Origin: Stratiformator vulcanicus
GTDB taxonomy: Bacteria > Planctomycetota > Planctomycetia > Planctomycetales > Planctomycetaceae
Reading direction: 5' to 3'
Assembly (NCBI RefSeq): GCF_007744515.1
Contig: NZ_CP036268.1
Location: forward strand, 4,272,833 to 4,336,832
Length of the DNA: 64,000 bases
A program made the position numbers and the translations under genes. The notes below the pieces were generated by a model. That model was given only the letters and a program-made list of their open reading frames with translations, did no database searches and was not told where the DNA came from. Below are positions 46,097 through 54,769 of the stretch, piece after piece. Position 1 is the stretch's first letter. Every line of letters starts with the position of its first letter.

Positions 46097-46127
46097 GAAA
46101 GCGGAGAGCGGAAAGCCGAAAGCGGAA
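46097..46127. repeat. Heptamer repeat between sdhA and sdhB
   Basis: GAAAGCG, GAGAGCG, GAAAGCC, GAAAGCG, GAA in 7-bp phase, starting four bases after the sdhA stop. The whole 107-bp spacer between sdhA and sdhB holds no gene. Confidence 0.8.
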
Positions 46128-46199
46128 CAAGACAGCGAACTGACCATCAACATCCGCGGCTCGCTACTACCTACAATCTCCTAACTCCTGATCCTTCTC

Positions 46200-46976
46200 A
46201 TGATCGCTCCCACCGACGACTCGCTGATGCGAATCAAACTCAAGGTCTGGCGACAGGCCGGCCCCGATCAGCCGGGACGGCTCGAAACGCATGAGGTCGA
46301 GGACGTCAATCCCGACATGTCGTTTCTCGAGATGCTCGACGTCCTCAACGAAAAACTGATGCTCGAGGGAAAGGAGCCGATCGCCTTCGACCACGACTGC
46401 CGCGAGGGAATTTGCGGCACCTGTGGCGTGATGATCGATGGTCAGGCTCACGGCCCGAACAGGAACTCACCGACCTGCCAGCTTCGCATGCGGTCCTACA
46501 AGGATGGCGACACCATTTTGGCGGAGCCATTCCGGGCCAAAGCGTTCCCCGTCCTGAAAGACCTGGTCGTCGATCGCAGCTCGTTCGATCGGCTGCAGCA
46601 ATCGGGCGGGTACGTTTCGGTCAATACCGGCAACGCTCCGGACGCCAACGCGATTCCGGTGCCGCAAAAGATCGCCGAGCACGCGATGAGCAACGCCGCC
46701 TGCATCGGGTGCGGCGCGTGCGTGGCGGCGTGCAAGAACGCGTCAGCGGCGCTGTTCGTGGGGGCAAAGGTCTCTCATCTGTCTTTCCTGCCACAGGGCA
46801 AAGGCGAGCGACACGAGCGAGTCCTCAACATGGTCGCCAAAATGGATGAAGAAGGTTTCGGAGCTTGCACCAACACGAGTGAATGTCAGGCAGCCTGCCC
46901 CGCAGGTATCTCGGTGCAAGCCATCGCGAAGATGAATCGCGAATACATGGCGGCATCGTTGCTCGCCGAAGAGTAG
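46200..46976 (+). CDS. sdhB: Succinate dehydrogenase iron-sulfur subunit
   Basis: 258 residues. The [2Fe-2S] domain is seen in [18 protein letters not shown] with a fourth Cys in [10 protein letters not shown]. The C-terminal domain carries [13 protein letters not shown] for the [4Fe-4S] centre and [15 protein letters not shown] for the [3Fe-4S] centre. It passes electrons from SdhA to the hemes and quinone at SdhC. Last gene of sdhCAB; transcription probably ends at the terminator at 47096. Confidence 0.96.
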   Translation: MIAPTDDSLMRIKLKVWRQAGPDQPGRLETHEVEDVNPDMSFLEMLDVLNEKLMLEGKEPIAFDHDCREGICGTCGVMIDGQAHGPNRNSPTCQLRMRSYKDGDTILAEPFRAKAFPVLKDLVVDRSSFDRLQQSGGYVSVNTGNAPDANAIPVPQKIAEHAMSNAACIGCGACVAACKNASAALFVGAKVSHLSFLPQGKGERHERVLNMVAKMDEEGFGACTNTSECQAACPAGISVQAIAKMNREYMAASLLAEE

Positions 46977-47095
46977 TGCGCACTCGGCTAGGGTTGGCGT
47001 TTCCAAACAATCGTGTCGGCCTCAACCGCGGCGCCAGCCACTATCGACAAATTACACTTGGTGTAGCACCCTCGTCGAGAACGCTTATCATCAAA

Positions 47096-47124
47096 GCCCA
47101 CGGGTGACCCCCGTGGGCCTTTTT
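47096..47124 (+). terminator. Intrinsic terminator after sdhCAB
   Basis: GCCCACGGG (47096-47104) pairs with CCCGTGGGC (47110-47118) over a 5-nt loop, followed by CTTTTTG. It belongs by sequence to the CCCACGGG palindromes at 3954-4005 and 37890-37911. It lies 30 bp before gcvT. Confidence 0.82.
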
Positions 47125-47153
47125 GTGTTCAAACTCTCATTCTGCCGAAGTTC

Positions 47154-48236
47154 ATGCTCGAAACCGCGCTCCACGCCAAGCACGTCGCCTTGGGCGGCAC
47201 CATGGTCGAATTCGGCGGCTGGTCGATGCCGCTGAAGTATTCATCGATCACTGAGGAACATCATGCCGTCCGCAAAACGTGCGGGTTGTTCGACATTAGC
47301 CACATGGGTCGGCTGCTATTCACCGGACCCGATGCCACCGCCTTCATTGATTCGCTCGTGACGATCGACGTGACGAAGCTCGCCGTTGGTCGGATCAAAT
47401 ATGCCCTTGTGTGTAACGAGATCGGCGGGGTTCTTGATGACATCCTCGTCTATCGCGTGGACGAGGGAGCGTACCTGCTGGTGGTCAATGCCTCGAACCG
47501 GGAGAAAATCCTCGGCTGGATCGAACGACATCGCCGCGACGCAAATTTTGAAGTCGACGATCGTACTTTTAATACCGTTATGCTTGCTCCGCAGGGTCCG
47601 CAAGCAAAGGCGATTGTGACCAAGCTTTTCGGCGAGGATATCGTCGGCGCGATGAGATACTACCGCTGCGCCGAAATCGAATATAAAGGTCAATCGGCCC
47701 TGCTGAGCCGAACCGGTTACACCGGCGAAGACGGCTTCGAGATTACGCTTCGCGACGACACTCAGGGCGAGGCGTTGTGGGAGCAATTAATCGATGCCGG
47801 GTGCATCCCGGCCGGGCTGGGCTGCCGGGACACGCTCCGCCTCGAAGCCGCGATGCCGCTCTACGGGCACGAGTTGACCGAGGAGATTGATCCGCTGACC
47901 GCCGGCCTCGACTTCGCCGTCAATCTCAACGCGGGGGACTTCATCGGCAAAGAGGCCCTCACGAGTATCGAAGCCCGAGAAGACCGCAGGCAACGGGTCG
48001 GACTCGAACTTTCCGGTAGACGCATTGCTCGTGAGGGTTGCGTGCTGATTGCCGACGGTCGGCAGATCGGGTTGGTCACCTCGGGCACTTTCTCACCGAC
48101 GTTGGAGAAGAGCATCGCGATGGGCTACGTCGACGCCGACCACGCGGCCGTCGGGACGCAGCTCGAAGTCGACATCCGCCGCAAACAGGAACCGGCGACA
48201 GTGGTCGCGCTGCCCTTCTACCAGCGGCAGCGCTGA
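47154..48236 (+). CDS. gcvT: Aminomethyltransferase (glycine cleavage T protein)
   Basis: 360 residues, normal GcvT length. Seen: MVEFGGWSMPLKYSSITEEH, LFDISHMGRLLFTGPDA, LVCNEIGGVLDDILVYRV (folate-site Asp region), SRTGYTGEDGFEITL, GLGCRDTLRLEAAMPLYGHE and SGTFSPTLEKSIAMGYV. It transfers the methylene group of the aminomethyl-lipoyl H protein to tetrahydrofolate. gcvH and gcvP are not next to it, and I see no glycine riboswitch upstream. Confidence 0.95.
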   Translation: MLETALHAKHVALGGTMVEFGGWSMPLKYSSITEEHHAVRKTCGLFDISHMGRLLFTGPDATAFIDSLVTIDVTKLAVGRIKYALVCNEIGGVLDDILVYRVDEGAYLLVVNASNREKILGWIERHRRDANFEVDDRTFNTVMLAPQGPQAKAIVTKLFGEDIVGAMRYYRCAEIEYKGQSALLSRTGYTGEDGFEITLRDDTQGEALWEQLIDAGCIPAGLGCRDTLRLEAAMPLYGHELTEEIDPLTAGLDFAVNLNAGDFIGKEALTSIEAREDRRQRVGLELSGRRIAREGCVLIADGRQIGLVTSGTFSPTLEKSIAMGYVDADHAAVGTQLEVDIRRKQEPATVVALPFYQRQR

Positions 48237-48304
48237 AACAGGCCACCGGATTGCGATATCTCGGCTTGGTCTTTCAGGACTCAGTTTGACGGATCGATTG
48301 AAGG

Positions 48305-48997
48305 ATGCCCGGACGCACCATCGCCATCGGGGATGTGCATGGCTTTGACCAACCCCTCGAAACACTCATCGATCGGCTCGATCTCGGAGCCGACGACTTT
48401 GTCGTCCAACTTGGCGACATCTGTGACCGCGGACCGAATACCCGCCGGTGCATCGATCTGTTGAGGGAACTGTCGGAACATTGCCGCGTCGCAATCGTCT
48501 TGGGAAATCATGACGAGATGATGCTGACCGCCTGTGGCCGGATCGACGGACACGGTGGCGACTATTGGCACGAAGTCGGGGGAGCGGAGACGATCTCGTC
48601 GTACGGCTCATCCACAAAAGATGTGAGTCCGGCCCATCTCGACTATCTCATGCAAGCGCGACCGTATGTTGAGACCGACTCGCATCTCTTCGTCCATGCC
48701 AACTGGGAATTCGATATTCCGGGGGCCTCGCAGCCGGCCGTCATGTTGAGATGGCAGAAGATCGACGGAGCCGAGCCAGCCCTTCCGGACGGCCGGCGCA
48801 TTGTGTGCGGGCACACCGCTCAAAAGTCGAAGCGGCCGTTGATGTGGCCAGGCTGGGTTTGCATCGACACCCGCGTCTATGCCGAGGATGGCCGATTGAC
48901 CGCCCTCGATGTCGACAGCGATCTCGTTTATCAGGTCGGAACGAAGGGTCGTGTCTTTGATCCCGTTCCGCTCGACGAAATTGCCTTGGAGCCGTAG
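48305..48997 (+). CDS. PP2A/ApaH-like metallophosphatase
   Basis: 230 residues of the calcineurin-like superfamily. The di-metal motifs are complete: IAIGDVHGFDQPLE (GDxHG), FVVQLGDICDRGPNTRRC (GDxxDRG), VAIVLGNHDEMML (GNHDE), FVHANWEF and RRIVCGHTAQKSKRP (GH). This pattern fits bacterial PrpA/ApaH-type phosphatases acting on phospho-Ser/Thr or on dinucleotides. It could counter the kinase at 26.7 kb, but nothing in the sequence ties them together. 68 bp after gcvT. Confidence 0.9.
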   Translation: MPGRTIAIGDVHGFDQPLETLIDRLDLGADDFVVQLGDICDRGPNTRRCIDLLRELSEHCRVAIVLGNHDEMMLTACGRIDGHGGDYWHEVGGAETISSYGSSTKDVSPAHLDYLMQARPYVETDSHLFVHANWEFDIPGASQPAVMLRWQKIDGAEPALPDGRRIVCGHTAQKSKRPLMWPGWVCIDTRVYAEDGRLTALDVDSDLVYQVGTKGRVFDPVPLDEIALEP

Positions 48998-49057
48998 GTT
49001 GCGGTGATCTGTCGACCGATCGCTCTGCGTGACGGAGTCATTTCTCGCGAGTGCACT

Positions 49058-49420
49058 ATGCCGAACTTGATCAATGCCCCGACCGTCGTCCCCGCTGCGG
49101 GAGAGCCTCCGAAGATCATTCGTGAGTTCTTTGGCCGGGTCAATTCCGGCGACTCCGGCGTTAGTATCGCCCGCATGACGAGTCCCGCCGGTTGGGTTGA
49201 ACCGGGCCAGCGACCGGAGTTCGACGAGTACACGCTCGTCCTCACCGGAATGTTGCGTGTCGAATGCGAGGGCGGACCGTTTGAAGTTCGAGCGGGACAG
49301 GCCATTCACACCCGGCCGGGCGAGTGGGTCCGTTACAGCACGCCGGAAGAAGGCGGCGCGGAGTACCTCGCCGTCTGCACGCCCGCGTTTTCGCCGGAAA
49401 CGGTGCATCGCGACGAATAG
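49058..49420 (+). CDS. Small cupin-domain protein
   Basis: 120 residues from ATG 49058 (MPNLINAPTVVP). The two cupin motifs are PGQRPEFDEYTLVLTGMLRV and IHTRPGEWVRYSTPEEGGAEY; the usual metal His residues of motif 1 are mostly replaced (RPEFDEY), so metal binding is uncertain. It follows the phosphatase gene on the same strand by 60 bp. Likely a small-molecule-binding or enzyme-like single-domain cupin; substrate unknown. Confidence 0.8.
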   Translation: MPNLINAPTVVPAAGEPPKIIREFFGRVNSGDSGVSIARMTSPAGWVEPGQRPEFDEYTLVLTGMLRVECEGGPFEVRAGQAIHTRPGEWVRYSTPEEGGAEYLAVCTPAFSPETVHRDE

Positions 49421-50051
49421 ATGGTCATTCTAATCCGCTCACGGTAATGTCGGCGGATCGATCGCAGGTTCCTTGCTGATGGTGAAGTCCTTTGCTTACG
49501 ATCGATCTATTACCCCCAACCCATGATCCAACCGAATTAAAGATTGAGATTGCCTTGGAATTCGCTGCTTGGGCGTTAGGGATAGGGCGTTGATTTCCCC
49601 ATCTCCCTCGGGAAAAGGGGGCCGACAGGCCGGATGAGGGCACGTCCGTGCCTATGTGCCTGCGGCAGCGTAAATGTGTTCGCTTTAATAATTTGCCCCC
49701 CCACCGTCCCTTCTCCCTCGGGAGAAGGTGGCCGATAGGCCGGATGAGGGGCCGCGGGGGCGGTGATCAAACGGCATTGATGAATGTTATTGTGGCTGGC
49801 CAGAGAGCGTTGTGAGTGCGGCTTCAATTGGCGCCGCCGCTGCGCTCCCCTCACCCCGACCCTCTCCCAAGGGAGAGGGAGTAGTGGACAACACGGCTCA
49901 TTCCGGTCCCCGTTCATGTCAAATAGAAGTGGGTAATCAATAGCGCTTGTGCCGCGGGCTTGTGTCCGGTGTCCCTTGTTGGCGCGGCAGGCCGGAGTCG
50001 ATAAGCCCGGCGTCATCTTCAAGTGACTAAAATTATTCGAAAGCCGATTGA
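49421..50051. other. Intergenic region with a GGATGAGGG repeat
   Basis: 631 bp between the cupin gene and dapB. No gene is recognised. The middle (49599-49885) is a diverged copy of the repeat that forms the 210-bp array at 54.8-55.7 kb. Confidence 0.65.
49599..49885. repeat. Diverged copy of the GGATGAGGG/CCCTCACCC palindromic repeat
   Basis: Contains CTCCCTCGGGAAAAGGGGG and, 110 bp further, CTTCTCCCTCGGGAGAAGG, each followed by GGCCGAYAGGCCGGATGAGGG. It ends CCCCTCACCCCGACCCTCTC. The segments TGCCTGCGGCAGCG and GGGGCGGTGATCAAACGGCA are shared with the array at 54770-55690. Confidence 0.85.
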
Positions 50052-50849
50052 ATGTCTGATCTGCGCATTGCCGTCTCCGGAGCCGCGGGCCGCATGGGCC
50101 GCCGCGTTATCGCCCAGGTGCTGGGACAAGAAGGGATGACCCTCGCGGCGGCCGTCGACGGACCGAACAGCGAGTTCCTCGATCAGGACGCGGGAACCGT
50201 CGCCGGAGTGGGCGAGGCCGGGATTCCAATCACCTCCGAATACGGCGACGGGATCGACGCGATCATCGACTTCTCGACGCCTCCCGGGCTGGAGCAGGCG
50301 GCGAATTTCTCGATCGAGCGTGCGGTGCCGCTGGTTGCCGCGACGACCGGTCTTACCGAGTTGCAGATCGCGCTGATCGACGAAGCCGCGAAGAAAACGG
50401 CCGTCGTGTTTGCGCCGAATATGAGCCTCGCAGTCAACCTTTGCATGAAGCTGGCCTCTGACGCCGCCGCGGCTCTGAAAGACGCGCCGGGTGGTGCCGA
50501 CGTCGAAGTCGTCGAAAGGCATCACCGCTATAAAGAAGACGCCCCGAGCGGAACCGCCCTGCACTTCGGCAAACTGGTCGCCGAGCAAATGGGACAATCC
50601 AATCACGTCCACGGTCGTGACGGCCGTCCGGGAGCACGGCCCCACGATGAGATCGGCTATCATGCTCTGAGACTGGGCGACACCGTCGGTGAGCACAACG
50701 TCACTTTCGGCCTGCTCGGCGAAACGATCGAGTTGACCGTCCGGAGTCACACCCGTGACAGCTATGCAATCGGGGCGGTCGCAGCGGCGAAATTCGTCGC
50801 CGGTCGCTCGCCGGGACATTACACAATGAACGATGTCCTCGGCCTTTGA
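50052..50849 (+). CDS. dapB: 4-hydroxy-tetrahydrodipicolinate reductase
   Basis: 265 residues. The N-terminal nucleotide-binding motif is IAVSGAAGRMGRRV, the substrate-site signature is EVVERHHRYKEDAPSGTAL (His and Lys of the DapB active site), and the C-terminal VTFGLLGETIELTVRSHTRD is typical. It catalyses the NAD(P)H-dependent reduction step in lysine and meso-diaminopimelate synthesis. The rest of the pathway is not in the window. Confidence 0.96.
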   Translation: MSDLRIAVSGAAGRMGRRVIAQVLGQEGMTLAAAVDGPNSEFLDQDAGTVAGVGEAGIPITSEYGDGIDAIIDFSTPPGLEQAANFSIERAVPLVAATTGLTELQIALIDEAAKKTAVVFAPNMSLAVNLCMKLASDAAAALKDAPGGADVEVVERHHRYKEDAPSGTALHFGKLVAEQMGQSNHVHGRDGRPGARPHDEIGYHALRLGDTVGEHNVTFGLLGETIELTVRSHTRDSYAIGAVAAAKFVAGRSPGHYTMNDVLGL

Positions 50850-51001
50850 TTCGGCCCTCAAGGTTCTCCCCGCTCTCGCAGTCCGCCCAGTCCTCCAAAT
50901 CCGATCAATCCTTAATCTCGGCGCCATCCGGACCCGATATGAGGAGAGGGATCATCGACAGATTCCCGTTGTCAGGACCGGTCGCGTCGAGGGGAAGTCT
51001 G

Positions 51002-51523
51002 ATGGAACAGCCGGAAGCACAACCTGATTCACAACCACTTTGGGTGAGATCGCTTGCCTGCGTGCGGAGGCGAATGCCCGTGATCGCCCTGCTGGGAATG
51101 GTCACGATCTTCGGCACCGCGGCCTGGTTATCCTCGACAAGCCAGAAGGAACATGCCGTCGATCTCGAATTGGTCGACGGTTCGGAATTCAATGTCGAAA
51201 CCGATCTCGTGATCGAGTCGCGTGGTACCGACGACTCCGCAGTCAGTGGTCCGGCGCTGCTTCCGACCGAAGTCGTCGCTCGACCAATCTTTGCCGACTC
51301 GGCGATCGCCGACGAGTCGGTGGGCGGGCCGTCGCACGAGTCAATTCAGTTGGCCGTTGCCTACGAAGATGACCTCTCGAATCCTGTCGTTGAATTGATC
51401 TCGATCGACGATTCTCCCAGCGACGTTCGGCTTCGACAGGCATCGACGTCGTCTGCCCAAGTCGGCCAGTCATTGGAACAGCGTCCCGCTTGGCTGACCG
51501 GCCGGATCGAGTCGATCGATTAA
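51002..51523 (+). CDS. Single-pass membrane protein of unknown function
   Basis: About 173 residues from ATG 51002 (MEQPEAQPDSQPLW), with AGGGGAAG upstream. One membrane helix (VIALLGMVTIFGTAAWLSST, about residues 24-43) precedes an acidic, Ser/Val-rich extracytoplasmic region without recognisable domain. It sits between dapB and an ExeA-type ATPase gene, 60 bp before the latter. A partnership with that ATPase is possible from position only. A longer version from 50939 is possible. Confidence 0.65.
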   Translation: MEQPEAQPDSQPLWVRSLACVRRRMPVIALLGMVTIFGTAAWLSSTSQKEHAVDLELVDGSEFNVETDLVIESRGTDDSAVSGPALLPTEVVARPIFADSAIADESVGGPSHESIQLAVAYEDDLSNPVVELISIDDSPSDVRLRQASTSSAQVGQSLEQRPAWLTGRIESID

Positions 51524-51583
51524 CCGCGGCACAGTGCCAGAGGTTTCCAAGCGGCAAGACGGGTTGAACTGGACCGAGGATTG

Positions 51584-52393
51584 ATGGACCTGCACCACTG
51601 GCAACTCAAGCGAAACCCCTTCCGCGACGGAGTCGAATCCGACGTGTGGTGCGCGATCGGTGCACACGCCGGGGCATCGCTGAAATTGCGGCATGTGATC
51701 GAGTCTCGCGAGGGGGCGGCGGCGCTCATCGGAGAACCGGGCAGCGGCAAATCCCAATTGGTGCATTACACCGCGGATGAATTCTCTGAAACCGAACGCT
51801 TAACGCATGTCCTGAATGTCCCTCGCTGCTCCGCAGAAGACTTGCTGGAAGAGATCGTGTTCGCGGTGACCGGGGATGCGGGCCCGGCTCTTCATCCGAC
51901 CAGAGCGATCCGACGCCTCGCCCGTTGGGCCGAGAATGCGCCGGACGGGGCCGTCGTGATGATTGATGATGCCCAGGAACTCGGCGAAGACGCATTGCGG
52001 CGAGCCGTACTGCCGATGCTGCGGGCGACCGAGCGGATTACCGTGATCCTGTCCGGAACTCGCCCCTTGCTCACGTCGCTCCGCAAAATCGAGCCGTTGG
52101 CACAACGGATCGCCGTGACGGCATGGCTGACGCCGCTGAACGAGAACGACGTTCGGACCTATATTGAGCAACGGCTGGGCTGCGTCGATTCGAATGCCCA
52201 AATATTCTCCGACGACGCCCTTCGCTCGCTATCAGAACTTTCGCGCGGAATTCCGCGGTTAATTAATCGCCTCGCCGCGTTCTCGATGCTGCTCGCCGAA
52301 ACCGATCAACGTGAAACGGTGCGCGAAAGCGACGTCGAACGCGTAGCGTCCGAACTCATCTGCCTTCCGACGGGTCTCGCCGACGCCGCGTAA
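51584..52393 (+). CDS. ExeA/GspA-type AAA ATPase
   Basis: About 269 residues. MDLHHWQLKRNPFRDG is the family N-terminus (the W/NPF motif), ALIGEPGSGKSQLVHY is Walker A, DGAVVMIDDAQELGEDALRR is Walker B, and SELSRGIPRLINRLAAFSML is the sensor-2-like region. Homologues help assemble secretins or act in transposition (MuB/TniB-like). With no secretin or transposase nearby, I favour an envelope role, possibly with the membrane protein encoded just upstream. Unlike Aeromonas ExeA there is no peptidoglycan-binding domain. Confidence 0.85.
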   Translation: MDLHHWQLKRNPFRDGVESDVWCAIGAHAGASLKLRHVIESREGAAALIGEPGSGKSQLVHYTADEFSETERLTHVLNVPRCSAEDLLEEIVFAVTGDAGPALHPTRAIRRLARWAENAPDGAVVMIDDAQELGEDALRRAVLPMLRATERITVILSGTRPLLTSLRKIEPLAQRIAVTAWLTPLNENDVRTYIEQRLGCVDSNAQIFSDDALRSLSELSRGIPRLINRLAAFSMLLAETDQRETVRESDVERVASELICLPTGLADAA

Positions 52394-52553
52394 CGGTACG
52401 GAAAAGTTAACGTCCTTCGGGTGGCCGGGGACGGCGTTTTAGACGCCCCCGGAACGCAAACTCTCGAACTCAGGACTGTTTGACATAGGTGACACTAAAG
52501 ACGAGGTCACTGTGGGCGTCGTAAAGATGCGGTCCGCAGACATCCATGTAAGA

Positions 52554-52585
52554 AAAGACCCGCTGCCGAGGCAGCGGGTCTTTTT
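52554..52585. terminator. Bidirectional intrinsic terminator
   Basis: A 15-bp perfect stem, AAAAGACCCGCTGCC (52554-52568) and its complement (52571-52585), with a 2-nt GA spacer (loop forms by opening the inner pairs) and T-runs on both strands. It can end both the plus-strand ATPase transcript and the minus-strand pilin-like transcript (stop at 52612). Confidence 0.88.
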
Positions 52586-52611
52586 CATTCGATGGCGCAA
52601 TTGCAGCGCCG

Positions 52612-53007
52612 CTATTCGACATAGAAGCCGCTGTCGGGGTCAGCCGGGACGCTCGCCTCTTTCAGCTTCACGTCTTTGGGCCGGCGGTCGCCTTTCGCCT
52701 TCTTCTGGGCCTCGCGTTCGGCCTTCTTTTCGTAACGGCGCAGTTCGCGGAGCGACTTCTCGACCGGCGGCTGCGTGTAACCGGAAGCCGCGGTCCAAGC
52801 GGTGCTCGTCGCGTGTCCCTCGACGTGGTAGCTCTGATCGAGACTCCGGATCGCGAACGCGGTCTCTTTCAATTCCGCATTGATGGAATTCGCCATCATG
52901 TTCAGACCGACCGTCGCGCCGACCACGCCGACAGTGCCGAGAACAACGGCTTCCGCAGACAGCAACACGCCGGCATCATCCGACCAGAGGTCTTTCAAAA
53001 TACGCAT
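52612..53007 (-). CDS. Flp-pilin-like small membrane protein
   Basis: 131 residues. MRILKDLWSDDAGVLLSAEA continues into a hydrophobic helix (VVLGTVGVVGATVGLNMMAN), an arrangement like Flp/Fap pilins, with Glu at the processing-like position. It also has an amphipathic continuation (INAELKETAFAIRSLDQSY). The C-terminal half is Lys/Glu/Ala-rich and coiled (SLRELRRYEKKAEREAQKK). Upstream GGGAGAG serves as ribosome binding site. Similar short proteins occur in multiple copies in planctomycetes. Pilin function is inferred from the N-terminus only. Confidence 0.75.
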   Translation of the reverse strand: MRILKDLWSDDAGVLLSAEAVVLGTVGVVGATVGLNMMANSINAELKETAFAIRSLDQSYHVEGHATSTAWTAASGYTQPPVEKSLRELRRYEKKAEREAQKKAKGDRRPKDVKLKEASVPADPDSGFYVE

Positions 53008-53200
53008 CTCTCTCTCCCGTAATAGTTTGTGTCAAACAATCTCTGTGCGTGAGAGACGTCGACCGGGAAACCGTGATGCGGATGAGAGAGCCGCTGCCTG
53101 AAAGACCGCCGACCCGATCGACATAACCAGAATGATCGGTGTGACCGGCCGTTGTAAAGGGGCGTGTTTCAGGAAGTTTACAAATTGTGAGAAAGATGCG

Positions 53201-54625
53201 TCATTTGCTTTGCGCCGAACGCGACTTCATGGCCACAGGAGTCAGTCGTTCCACCGCGATCATCGGAATCGGAAACTGGGGATTGGAGAACCGTTTGCCA
53301 TCGACCCCCATCGCTTTGCCGATAAACCGCTCCAAATCGATCCCCGGCTGATCCTTGAGATACGAGACAGCTTTCCCGTCCGGACCGACGAGCACGAATT
53401 CCGGCGTCTGGGGATCGGAGCCGCTCGACCTCTCAATCCGCCCGACGGCATCAAACCTTCGTGGTCGGGACTTCCCCGATGCCTTCGATTTCTGGCGTCC
53501 GCGAGATTTCGAACCCGTCGAGGTGACGTGTCGGGGCTTGGGAAGCCGATTGACCTGCGACGTTCGGGGCGCTTCACGTGTCTCCGCCTCGGCGACCTTT
53601 TCGACGGAGATTGCTCCCGCAGCGAGTTTTACCTGCGTGTCGTGCAGAGCCGCATCGCGACGATCGGTTGCCGATGTCAGTTTCACGTATTCACGGTATT
53701 CGTTGCGGACCACTTCAAGCCGATCGACCTTCGCGAGACGGACGGCAATGGCGCGGGCGATCGCCGCCGGGGCCTGTGCCTGCAACTGCGTCAGTTCCTC
53801 GCGGGCGCTCTCGATATCCCACTTCGACGGCTCCTCGGAGGTCATCGTTTCGAAAGCCGCGTCGATGTCTTTAATGACATCCCAGCCGATCGCCGGACCG
53901 CCCGTCGCGGAGTTACCGGCATCGGCAACTTGCGCGGGAACATTGTGGCCGGAGGGCTCGGGACCATCTTCGCCGGTCACCACAGGCGGCTCGATCTCCG
54001 CTTTCGCCGTTTGCCACAAGCCGGCGGCATCGGTGAGTTCTTCGACTTCCGCGAATGACTGAGGCCGCTCTGTCGCGGAAGGTACGGCATACGGGTCGCG
54101 ATCCTGTTGATCGCGGACATGATCGGCCGCGGGCGTGAGGAACTGCCCCGGCACCCAACGATATTCTCCCTGCGGCGGGACAATCGCCGTGTAACCTTCC
54201 GGCAATTTGACGCCGACGGGCAAATCGTACGGACGAACCCGCGCCCCGCGATTGAGGCGAATCTGTTCGACATCCAGCTCGTCCGACTCATAACTTCCGA
54301 CGCGGACGCTCACATTATCGGCCGTGATCTCGGCGAGGCCGCCGCGGAGCGGTTCGACGGAATCGGTCGGGACGAGGCTGAAGCCGCCCTGCGGCACGAC
54401 GATCATGTACCAGCCGCCCGGATCATGCCGAAAGACGACGACACGCTCGCCCCGCTGAAGTTTCGTGGTGAGGTAGAAATCTTCACCCGGGCCACTGCGA
54501 ACCGGAAGGCCGTCACTCATGACAACGGCTTCATACGGAAACTCGCGAACCTGCGCGCCAGCAGTGCCGAAGGACAAGCTGAGCAAAACAGCGGCAGCGA
54601 TCAGAATTTGAACACGAACCGACAT
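53201..54625 (-). CDS. Secreted SH3-domain protein
   Basis: ATG 54625 has GGAAGGAG upstream and starts a signal peptide (VQILIAAAVLLSLSFGTAGA); the frame open to 54742 is spurious. Two bacterial SH3 (SH3b)-like modules follow: residues 25-85 (VVMSDGLPVRSGPGEDFYLT, WYMIVVPQGGFSLVPTD) and about 90-160 (DNVSVRVGSYESDELD, GYTAIVPPQGEYRWVPGQF). The rest is a helical/linker region and a C-terminal segment with RFDAVGRIERSSG and VGPDGKAVSYLKDQPGIDLE that resembles another SH3 or OB-like fold. It probably binds peptidoglycan or cell-wall peptides. No enzyme domain is visible. Confidence 0.82.
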   Translation of the reverse strand: MSVRVQILIAAAVLLSLSFGTAGAQVREFPYEAVVMSDGLPVRSGPGEDFYLTTKLQRGERVVVFRHDPGGWYMIVVPQGGFSLVPTDSVEPLRGGLAEITADNVSVRVGSYESDELDVEQIRLNRGARVRPYDLPVGVKLPEGYTAIVPPQGEYRWVPGQFLTPAADHVRDQQDRDPYAVPSATERPQSFAEVEELTDAAGLWQTAKAEIEPPVVTGEDGPEPSGHNVPAQVADAGNSATGGPAIGWDVIKDIDAAFETMTSEEPSKWDIESAREELTQLQAQAPAAIARAIAVRLAKVDRLEVVRNEYREYVKLTSATDRRDAALHDTQVKLAAGAISVEKVAEAETREAPRTSQVNRLPKPRHVTSTGSKSRGRQKSKASGKSRPRRFDAVGRIERSSGSDPQTPEFVLVGPDGKAVSYLKDQPGIDLERFIGKAMGVDGKRFSNPQFPIPMIAVERLTPVAMKSRSAQSK

Positions 54626-54769
54626 GACGGACTCCTTCCGCAACCGAAGTTCGGTCGTTATCGCGGATGAGACGTACGGGTGGGAAGTCGCCTGAAACAG
54701 CGAAGGGAACGGCGTTGTAGAAAATCGACAAATTTCACTCAAGATCGGATCAATGGCCGCGCTGCAGCA

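Noticed and set aside
46977-47153. Glycine riboswitch upstream of gcvT
   Set aside because: I looked for the paired aptamer pattern and saw only the sdh terminator hairpin.
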